Assembly (NCBI GenBank): GCA_031180725.1
Contig: JAPSLO010000002.1
Coordinates: forward strand, 434,001 to 498,000
DNA from: Roseomonas sp.
GTDB lineage: Bacteria; Pseudomonadota; Alphaproteobacteria; Acetobacterales; Acetobacteraceae
DNA: 64,000 bases
Direction: 5' to 3'
This document shows, one piece after another, positions 26,748-33,117 of this stretch; the stretch's first letter is position 1, and every line of letters begins with the position of its first letter. The notes beneath the pieces are model-generated. The model searched no databases, had not been told where the DNA came from, and saw nothing but the letters and a program-made list of their open reading frames with translations. Made by a program: the position numbers and the translations under genes.

Positions 26748-28643
26748 TTAGGGCGCCAGGTCGTCCGGCGCCGGTTCCTGAACCGCCTGCCGAGCCGCCT
26801 GCTGCCGACGGCGGGGAAGCACCCGCCGAAGCGCAGCGCGGCCATGCCCCTTCTGCCGCGGCGGGGGCCGGCGGCGGCGCACGGTCAGCCGCGCCCCATC
26901 GGGCGCGCGCATCAGGTGCAGCGTGCGGTCGTGATAGACGTCGAGTCCCGGCCGGTGACCGATGGAAATCAGCGCGCTTTCGGCCAGCTCCTCCCGGAAC
27001 AGCCGCATCATGCTGTCCTGGTTCTCCTCATCCAGCGCAGCCGTCGCCTCGTCCAGGAACACCCAGGCGGGGCGGTGCAGCAGGGTGCGCGCGAAGGCCA
27101 GGCGCTGCTGCTCGCCCAGCGACAGCACGCGGTCCCAGCGGTCCTCCTCCTCCAGCCGCGGCACCAGATGCGGCAGCGCGCAGCGTTCCAGCGCGGCCGT
27201 CATCTCCTCTGTCGTGAAGGCATCCGGCCCCGCCGGATAGGCGAGTGCAGCGCGCAGCGTGCCGAGCGGCAGGTAGGGGCGCTGCGGCATGAAGAACATC
27301 CGCTCACGCGGCGGCGTGCGGATCTCGCCCGAACCCCATGGCCAGAGGCCGGCCACGGCGCGGAACAGCGTGGATTTGCCTGTGCCGCTCTCGCCGACGA
27401 TCAGGACCTTCTCGCCAGCGCGGATCTCGGCTGTTGCGTCCTGGATCACCACATTGCCGTCGGCGTGCCCCACCTGCAGGTCGCGGAAGGCCAGCACTTC
27501 CCTGCCCTGCTCGTCGGGGCCGACGTGCAGGGTGATGGTCTGGTCGGCCTCCAGGCTCTCGGCGGCCTCGAAGGTGTCTTCCAGCGCGGCCACGCGCGCC
27601 ACATGGCTGCGCCAGTCGGCCAGCAGCGGGAACTTGTCCACGAACCAGTTCAGGCTGCGCGTCACCTCCAGGAAGGCCTGGGTGATCTGCATCAGCACGC
27701 CGAGCGTGATGGCACCGGCGAAGTAGCGTGGGCTGGCCACCACGATCGGCACGACGCCCGCCGCCATGGTATAGGCGGAGGTCAGGTACATCAGCGCACG
27801 CTCGCGCCCGTAAAGGTCCTTCATCACCTCTATCACGCGATCGAAGGCGCGGCGCAGCGCCCGGTCCTCATCGGCCTCGCCGCGGATCATGGCGATGCCC
27901 TCGCTGTTCTCGCGCATGCGGATCAGCGCAAAGCGGTGGTCGCCCTCTGCCGCATTGCGGCGGATGTTGATGTCCACCATCGGCCCGCCCAGCAGCAGTG
28001 TCAGCACGCTGCCGATTACGGCATAGAGCAGTGCAGCCCAGACCATGTAGCCGGGGATGTCGAACTCGCGCCCTGCCAGCGCTACATGCAGCGGCCCCGA
28101 CAGCGTCCAGAGAATGCCGAGAAAGGACGCGAGCGTCAGGATGGAGCCAAGCAACCCGATCAGCAGGTCCACCGCCATCGCCGTTGCCCATCGCGTATTC
28201 TCGCTGATGCGCTGGTCGGGGTTGTCGGCGGCGTCGGGCATGAAGTTGAGCTGGTAGTGCAGCCCGCCTTCCAGCCAACGCGTCTGCAGCCGATGCACCA
28301 GGTGCCGGCGCCAATCGAGCGAGAGCATCTGCTTCGCCCATAGCGCCGCCACCGCGCTGGCCATCGCGGCCACCAGCAACAGCAGCAGCGTCAGCAGCTG
28401 ACCGTAGAATTCCGCTCGGTCACGATTTTCCAGTGCATTGAAGAAGTCGCGATTCCAGATGTTGAAGCGCAAGGTCACCAGGATCTGCGCGATGGTCAGC
28501 GCCACCGTAGCCACGGTGTAGAGCCACGCCTTCCGCCGCGCCGCGGGATCGCCGTAATAGGCGCGGACGAGGCGCCAGAACTGCGCCAGGAAGCCGCGCG
28601 GCGGCGCGGCCTGGGCAGAGTCCGCCGTGTCGGGCGTGATCAT
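26748..28643 (-). CDS. ABC transporter, fused permease-ATPase, SbmA/BacA-YddA-like (ABCD type)
   Basis: The product has 631 aa with permease and ATPase in one chain. The N-terminal half (about residues 15-370) has six hydrophobic helices and reads as ABC_membrane_2: WNRDFFNALENRDRAEFYGQL, DWRRHLVHRLQTRWLEG, NPDQRISENTRWAT. The ATPase carries GESGTGKST (Walker A), LSLGEQQRLAFART (signature) and WVFLDEATAALDEE (Walker B). Relatives move peptides, fatty acyl or cobalamin-type molecules; the substrate is open. An Arg/Pro-rich tail of about 50 residues follows the ATPase and is unlike the family. Its start overlaps the stop of the upstream periplasmic-protein gene by one base. Confidence 0.92.
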   Translation of the reverse strand: MITPDTADSAQAAPPRGFLAQFWRLVRAYYGDPAARRKAWLYTVATVALTIAQILVTLRFNIWNRDFFNALENRDRAEFYGQLLTLLLLLVAAMASAVAALWAKQMLSLDWRRHLVHRLQTRWLEGGLHYQLNFMPDAADNPDQRISENTRWATAMAVDLLIGLLGSILTLASFLGILWTLSGPLHVALAGREFDIPGYMVWAALLYAVIGSVLTLLLGGPMVDINIRRNAAEGDHRFALIRMRENSEGIAMIRGEADEDRALRRAFDRVIEVMKDLYGRERALMYLTSAYTMAAGVVPIVVASPRYFAGAITLGVLMQITQAFLEVTRSLNWFVDKFPLLADWRSHVARVAALEDTFEAAESLEADQTITLHVGPDEQGREVLAFRDLQVGHADGNVVIQDATAEIRAGEKVLIVGESGTGKSTLFRAVAGLWPWGSGEIRTPPRERMFFMPQRPYLPLGTLRAALAYPAGPDAFTTEEMTAALERCALPHLVPRLEEEDRWDRVLSLGEQQRLAFARTLLHRPAWVFLDEATAALDEENQDSMMRLFREELAESALISIGHRPGLDVYHDRTLHLMRAPDGARLTVRRRRPPPRQKGHGRAALRRVLPRRRQQAARQAVQEPAPDDLAP

Positions 28644-29311
28644 CAGCGCCGGCGTGGTGCGGCCGGCGGGGGCAGTTCGCGCAGCGAGCCGGGCGTTTCG
28701 CCTATGCGCTCGGCGGCCAGCGCGCGGCTCTCATTCCCGGCCACGCCGCGGCCCTCCGCCGCCAGCTTCGCGCCTTGCCGCAGCAGGTCCCGCAGCGGCT
28801 CGGCCGTGCCGGGTGGCACCGTCACCACCGTGCCGTCCTCCAGCACGGCGCCGGCCACCTCGCCCTGCGGCGTGTAATAGGGGGCCTTCACCGTACCCTC
28901 CACTGTCAGGCGTGCGGCCTGTTCGGTGGCCGCGCGGCCGAGCAGGCGCCAGTAGAAGCGCTCCACCATCACCGGCTCCGCCTCCGCGTTTGGCGCGAAG
29001 GCGAGCATGGTGATGACCGGCGCGCTGCGGGCGCGGATGCCCCAGACGATGATGCCGTGCCCCGGTGGCACTGCGCGGCGCACCGCATCGCCGAATTCCG
29101 GCGGGAAGACGATCTGCGGCCCTTCACGGAACAGCAGCGCATCCGTGTCGCCGCGAGGGTTGATGAGGAAGCGCTCCACCGTGCCGGTGAAGGATGGCAG
29201 TTGCGTCGGGTCGAACCAGAAGCTGCGCGCGTTCGCGCCCGCCGCCGGCTGTTCCTGCGCATGGGGCGCGGCCGACAGCGTCAGCAGCAGCGGCAGGAAA
29301 AGCAGGCGCAT
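28643..29311 (-). CDS. exported protein of unknown function, 222 aa
   Basis: The ATG at 29311 gives a clear signal peptide (MRLLFLPLLLTLSAAPHA-QE). The mature part begins near FWFDPTQLPSFTGTVERFLINPRGDTDALLF and continues with beta-strand-like segments (IIVWGIRARSAPVITMLAF, GEVAGAVLEDGTVVTVPPG) that resemble a nucleic-acid/OB-like strand pattern seen in some periplasmic proteins. The C terminus is Ala/Glu/Pro-rich. No known family is recognised. It is coupled to the ABC gene downstream (TGATG overlap) and follows DUF1328 by 17 bp, so the three may form an operon. Confidence 0.72.
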   Translation of the reverse strand: MRLLFLPLLLTLSAAPHAQEQPAAGANARSFWFDPTQLPSFTGTVERFLINPRGDTDALLFREGPQIVFPPEFGDAVRRAVPPGHGIIVWGIRARSAPVITMLAFAPNAEAEPVMVERFYWRLLGRAATEQAARLTVEGTVKAPYYTPQGEVAGAVLEDGTVVTVPPGTAEPLRDLLRQGAKLAAEGRGVAGNESRALAAERIGETPGSLRELPPPAAPRRR

Positions 29312-29328
29312 GGCGGGGGCCGCCAGGC

Positions 29329-29493
29329 TCAACCGCGCCTGAGCGCGCCGAAAACCAGGCTGACCAGGAACAGCACGATGAAGATGCCGAACAGGATCTT
29401 CGCGATGCCGGCCGAGGCCGAGGCGATGCCGCCAAAACCGAACAAGCCCGCGATCAGCGCGACAACTAGAAAGACAAGCGTCCAGTACAACAT
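29329..29493 (-). CDS. DUF1328 (YtjA-like) small membrane protein, 54 aa
   Basis: The ATG at 29493 gives [54 protein letters not shown] in one continuous stretch (29329-29493): two membrane helices joined by a small-residue turn, the exact pattern of DUF1328. In alphaproteobacteria members are often induced by general stress. A candidate EcfG promoter (29540-29565) lies 47 bp upstream, and the gene is next to phyR, which supports that here. Molecular function is unknown. Confidence 0.9.
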   Translation of the reverse strand: MLYWTLVFLVVALIAGLFGFGGIASASAGIAKILFGIFIVLFLVSLVFGALRRG

Positions 29494-29539
29494 GGGGTGG
29501 CTCCGTTGCAGGGGTGCCCCAGTGCAGGGGTGTCCCAGC

Positions 29540-29565
29540 AACGCGCCCTCGCCGCGGCCGGTTGC
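29540..29565 (-). promoter_or_regulatory. candidate EcfG promoter of the DUF1328 gene
   Basis: Minus strand: GCAAC (29561-29565), 17-bp spacer, CGTT (29540-29543), one base off the EcfG consensus. The -10 lies 47 bp before the DUF1328 start, in the gap between phyR and that gene. Confidence 0.5.
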
Positions 29566-29578
29566 CGCTTCGGAAAGG

Positions 29579-30319
29579 TCAGCCCGCCCCCATCGGCAGG
29601 CCGCGCGTGACGGCCTGGAAGGTGGCGACAGCCAGCGTCGTCGGCTCGAAAGGCTTGGTGATGACGAAGGCCGGTTCCACCTGGCTGCCGGTCAGCAGGC
29701 GCTCCGGATAGGCGGTGACGAAGATCACCGGCGTAGAATACCGCTTCAGGATGCGCGCGACCGCGGTCGCGCCATCGCCACCCTGGCCGAGATTCACATC
29801 CGCGAGAACCAGACTGGGTCGCTCTGCCTCGGCGATGGCTACCGCCTCTTCCTCGCTGGCGGCCAGGCCCACCACCTCGTGGCCGGCGCTTTCCACCAGC
29901 TGCTGCAGGTCCATCGCGATGATCGGCTCGTCCTCGATGATCAACACGCGCGCCACGCTCGCCGCGCGGAGCTGTTCCCGCGCCGCGCCGAGCCGCGCTT
30001 CCGCCTCGTCTGTCTCGATGCCGAGCACCGCGGCAGCGGTGGCGGTGTCCAGCTCCTCCAGCGAGGTGAGCAGCAGCAGCATCCGCTCCAGCCGCGGCAG
30101 CGAGCTGGACGCATCCTCCGGCTGGTTCGCGGCGATGCGAGCCACCGCCGCGAACAGCGCCAGCCGAGCACCGTCAGGGCCGGGAATGGGCTGCGGGCCG
30201 GCGCGCAGGGCTTCCGCCACCATCGCGTCGCCGCGCTGCTGCGTGCCCGTCAGGGCGCGCGCAAAGCGCCTAGCATAAGGCAGCGCTTCCAGCAGCGCCG
30301 CGCGGTGGAGTTCGCTCAT
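29579..30319 (-). CDS. phyR: general stress response regulator PhyR
   Basis: PhyR is the anti-anti-sigma factor of alphaproteobacteria: when phosphorylated it binds NepR and frees EcfG. The ATG at 30319 gives 246 aa. Residues 1-115 are the sigma-like domain ([19 protein letters not shown], the sigma2-like start, then [20 protein letters not shown] as sigma4-like). Residues 123-240 are a FATGUY-type receiver with Asp174 (VLADVNLGQ), VIFVTAYPE and Lys222 (ITKPFEP). It is divergent from the ECF/ecfG/nepR/kinase genes with a 56-bp gap. Family, domain order and context agree. Confidence 0.96.
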   Translation of the reverse strand: MSELHRAALLEALPYARRFARALTGTQQRGDAMVAEALRAGPQPIPGPDGARLALFAAVARIAANQPEDASSSLPRLERMLLLLTSLEELDTATAAAVLGIETDEAEARLGAAREQLRAASVARVLIIEDEPIIAMDLQQLVESAGHEVVGLAASEEEAVAIAEAERPSLVLADVNLGQGGDGATAVARILKRYSTPVIFVTAYPERLLTGSQVEPAFVITKPFEPTTLAVATFQAVTRGLPMGAG

Positions 30320-30375
30320 CGCTTTTTCATCTCCCACTCCAGGCTGTGCGATGCGCCTGCGCCCCGACCGTTGAT

Positions 30376-30915
30376 ATGCAGGGGACCGTGGAGCGACAAG
30401 ACAAAGAAGGCCTTCTGCGTGCGGCCATCGCGCAGTTGTTGCCGGAACTGAGGGCTGCGGCGCGATTGCTCACGGCATCGCGACCCGAAGCCGACGATCT
30501 CGTGCAGGAAGCGGTGCTTCGCATGCTGCGCGGGCTGGATGGATTCGTCGTGGCGCCGGAATATGCCGGGGACGTCAATGCGGCGCTGCGCCCCTGGGGG
30601 CTGACCATCCTGCGCAACGCGTTCCGGGAGAACTGGCGCCGCCGGAAGCGAGAGGCAGCAGAGCTGGCCGAGCACATGCCGAGCCAGGAGGGGCAGAGCG
30701 GCGGACAGGAGACGGTAGGGCGCATGCGCGACCTGGGGCGCGCGCTGGCCACACTGCCGCCCGCGCTGCGGGAGGCGCTGGTGCTGGTCGGTGCGCAGGG
30801 GCTGAGCCACGAACAGGCCGCCAAGGTCTGCCGGGTACCCGTGGGGACCATGAAGGCGCGCGTCTCGCGCGCGCGCCGGCAGCTCGCTGCCGTTCTCGGA
30901 CCCGTGATGAGCTGA
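30376..30915 (+). CDS. ECF sigma factor, EcfG-like paralogue
   Basis: This is a second ECF sigma factor in the stress locus: 179 aa from the ATG at 30376; a GTG 13 bases on is out of frame, so the start is fairly safe. Region 2 includes ELRAAARLLTASRPEADDLVQEAVLRMLRGL and RPWGLTILRNAFRENWRRRKRE; region 4 includes LATLPPALREALVLVGAQGLSHEQAAKVCRVPVGTMKARVSRARRQL. The whole reads as the same group as EcfG (ECF15-like) but with an insert in the 2.4-4 linker. It could be a modifier or backup of EcfG, or have its own targets. It is transcribed divergently from phyR and 65 bp before ecfG. Confidence 0.88.
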   Translation: MQGTVERQDKEGLLRAAIAQLLPELRAAARLLTASRPEADDLVQEAVLRMLRGLDGFVVAPEYAGDVNAALRPWGLTILRNAFRENWRRRKREAAELAEHMPSQEGQSGGQETVGRMRDLGRALATLPPALREALVLVGAQGLSHEQAAKVCRVPVGTMKARVSRARRQLAAVLGPVMS

Positions 30916-30980
30916 CGGCGCCGCGATGCAACCCTACATCCGCGCCGTTCATAGAGAGGGTATCAAGAACGGAGCAGACG

Positions 30981-31544
30981 ATGCCCAACAACGAGTTCCA
31001 CGGCCAGCTCATTGCCCTTCTGCCGCGGCTGCGCGTGCAGGCACTTGCGCTGACACGGAACCGGGCTGCGGCCGAGGATCTGGTGCAGGATGCCGTGGCG
31101 AATGCGCTGGCGGCACAGGACAGCTTCACTCCGGGCACGAACTTCGCGGCCTGGATGCACCGGATCCTGCGCAACCGCTTCATCTCCACGCTGCGCAAGC
31201 AGCGCGACACAACGGATATCGAGGATCTGCCGGCGGGCGCCTTCGCGGTTGGCGCGACGCACGAGGACCGGCTGGTGCTGAAGGAACTGGGCCGCGCGGT
31301 GAACCGCCTGCCCACCGACCAGCGCGAAGCGCTCTTCATGGTGGTGCTGCAGGGCATGTCCTACGAGGATGTGGCGGCCGCCACCGGCTGCGCCGTCGGC
31401 ACCGCGAAAAGCCGCGTCTTCCGGGCGCGCCGCCAGCTGCAGGCCTGGCTCATGGGCGAGGACCGGGTGCGGGGCGAGGCGTCGGAGAAGGCCGAGTCGC
31501 GCGAGTCCGTGCGCGGACTTGGCGAAAACGCCCTCCGCATCTAA
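30981..31544 (+). CDS. ecfG: ECF sigma factor EcfG (general stress sigma)
   Basis: EcfG directs RNA polymerase to stress promoters with GGAAC and CGTT boxes. The ATG at 30981 gives 187 aa. Region 2: LLPRLRVQALALTRNRAAAEDLVQDAVANALAAQDSFTPGTNFAAWMHRILRNRFIS, in which the PGTNFxAWMHxILRN block is the EcfG hallmark. Region 4: LPTDQREALFMVVLQGMSYEDVAAATGCAVGTAKSRVFRARRQLQAWL. A charged 30-residue tail follows. nepR starts 63 bp later on the same strand. I could not find a properly spaced EcfG box in front of this gene itself. Confidence 0.92.
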   Translation: MPNNEFHGQLIALLPRLRVQALALTRNRAAAEDLVQDAVANALAAQDSFTPGTNFAAWMHRILRNRFISTLRKQRDTTDIEDLPAGAFAVGATHEDRLVLKELGRAVNRLPTDQREALFMVVLQGMSYEDVAAATGCAVGTAKSRVFRARRQLQAWLMGEDRVRGEASEKAESRESVRGLGENALRI

Positions 31545-31607
31545 GTCACCGTCGCCTGGCACCGCCGCGCTGCTGCCAGCGCGGCGGTGCCCCTTGCGAC
31601 GAGCGGC

Positions 31608-31805
31608 ATGGACAACGACGACACCAGCTCCCCGCCTTCCCAGGACCGCGCCGCGTTGTCGCGGCACGGCATGGGCGCGGACCATGCCTTCGACCTGTGG
31701 CTACAACGCAGCCTGCACGCGCTGTACGACCGCGTCACCCAGGAACCCATTCCGGCCGAGCTGCTCCGCCTGATCGAAGAGGACCGCGCGCGGCGGAAGG
31801 CCTGA
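31608..31805 (+). CDS. nepR: NepR-family anti-sigma factor
   Basis: NepR holds EcfG inactive and is removed by phosphorylated PhyR. The ATG at 31608 gives 65 aa; a GTG seven codons earlier is an alternative. After a disordered, acidic N terminus it shows the family core: DLWLQRSLHALYDRVTQEPIPAELLRLIEEDRARR, which fits the LxxxLRxxYxxxxxExIPExLxxLL pattern of NepR. Here nepR follows ecfG, whereas it usually precedes it in this class. The sensor kinase gene starts 19 bp later. Confidence 0.9.
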   Translation: MDNDDTSSPPSQDRAALSRHGMGADHAFDLWLQRSLHALYDRVTQEPIPAELLRLIEEDRARRKA

Positions 31806-31824
31806 GCGAAGGCCTGAACGCCGG

Positions 31825-33102
31825 ATGAGCTGGCTCACACCCAGCACCATCCGGGGCAGGCTGCTCGGCCTGCTGCTGCTCGCGACCTGCCCGCTGCTGC
31901 TGCTGGCGCTGGTCGGCGTGGCTGCCTTTCACCAGCACACCCTGGAGGAGGCGGAGGCGCGCCTGCTGGGCGAACGCGATCGCCTGGCGGCCGTGCTGGC
32001 AGCCAGCGGCCCGCCTCCGCCCGGAGAGGTGCCGCTCGGCCCCGACAGCCGGCGGCGGCTGTGGATCCTGGAGCCGGGCCAGCCAAGCGATGCGCCGGCC
32101 GCGCCCCCTGCCCCCGGCATCCAGCGCCTGCCCGGCCCCGATGGCGGGCTGTGGCTGGCTGCGGCTGCCGAGGTGGCCGGCCGCCATCTGGTGCTGGCAG
32201 AACCTGAAGCTCCGCTGCAGACCGCCGCCGCCGCCATGGTGCTGCGGCATCTGGCCGAGATCTGCGGGGTGCTGGTCTTCGGTGCCCTGGCCGTCTTCCT
32301 GGGTACCGGCCGCGCGGTGACGCGGCCGCTGGCCCAGTTGCGCGCCGCCGTGGCGCGCTGGCGCGCTGGCGCGCCGCTGGAGATCCCTGAGGCAGAGACC
32401 CTACCTGAGGAATTGCACGATCTGGCCGAAGCCTTTCGCGACGGCGCCGCCGCGCTCGCGGCGCGCGACGCGGCCTTGCAGGCGGCGGTGGACCGCGCCG
32501 AGTTGCTGGCGGAGGAAGTGCACCACCGGGTGAAGAACAACCTGCAGATCGTCAGCAGTCTGCTGGCCCTGCAGGCAAATCGCGTGCACGACCCCACGAC
32601 GCGCGCGGAATTCGAGGCGACACGCGACCGCGTGGCGGCGCTGGCGACGCTTCACCGGCACATGTACGTGCACCACGACCCGGAAGCGATCGACCTGGAA
32701 GCCTTCCTGCGGGAGCTGGGCGAGCAGCTTTTCGCCGCGATCGGCGAGCGCCCGGGCCGGCGTATCGCGCTGTCCATCAGCGCGCCGCCGCTGCGCATCG
32801 CCAGCGACCAGGCGGTACCGCTGGCGCTGCTGATCACCGAAGCGATCTCGGCGGCGCTGGCGCAGGGTTATCCCGGGGCGCGGCGCGGCCGCATCGCGCT
32901 GACGCTGACCGCCAACGACAACCGTGCCGCGCTGCGCATTGAGGATGACGGCGCCTGGCCCCGGCAGGAGGACCGGCTGCGCCTCAGCCTGATGCGCGGC
33001 TTCGCGCGACAGCTGGGCGGGGAGCTGCACACGACGCCAGGCTGCCTTTCCCTGGAAGTGCCCCTGCGCCCGCCGCTGCCGCGCGAGCGCCTGCGGCGGT
33101 AG
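31825..33102 (+). CDS. membrane sensor histidine kinase, HisKA_2 type, with atypical ATPase domain
   Basis: The product has 425 aa. Two membrane helices (LLGLLLLATCPLLLLALVGVAAF, 14-36; and EICGVLVFGALAVFLGTG, 145-162) flank a small Pro/Ala-rich extracytoplasmic region, followed by a HAMP-like linker. The H-box is LAEEVHHRVKNNLQIVSSLLALQA with probable phospho-His234. The C-terminal HATPase is unusual: the N-box reads LLITEAISAALAQGYP, where the Asn of the usual NELxTNA pattern is missing; the G1 box is IEDDGA, and the Gly-rich G2 region is replaced by LRLSLMRGF. Kinases of this class feed PhyR. Position 19 bp after nepR makes it the likely PhyR partner. Confidence 0.9.
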   Translation: MSWLTPSTIRGRLLGLLLLATCPLLLLALVGVAAFHQHTLEEAEARLLGERDRLAAVLAASGPPPPGEVPLGPDSRRRLWILEPGQPSDAPAAPPAPGIQRLPGPDGGLWLAAAAEVAGRHLVLAEPEAPLQTAAAAMVLRHLAEICGVLVFGALAVFLGTGRAVTRPLAQLRAAVARWRAGAPLEIPEAETLPEELHDLAEAFRDGAAALAARDAALQAAVDRAELLAEEVHHRVKNNLQIVSSLLALQANRVHDPTTRAEFEATRDRVAALATLHRHMYVHHDPEAIDLEAFLRELGEQLFAAIGERPGRRIALSISAPPLRIASDQAVPLALLITEAISAALAQGYPGARRGRIALTLTANDNRAALRIEDDGAWPRQEDRLRLSLMRGFARQLGGELHTTPGCLSLEVPLRPPLPRERLRR

Positions 33103-33117
33103 GTCCGGCCAGATCCA

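Noticed and set aside
30916-30980. EcfG-like boxes in front of ecfG (GCAAC at 30928 and CGTT at 30946)
   Set aside because: The spacer is 13 bp, too short for the 16-17 bp used by EcfG.
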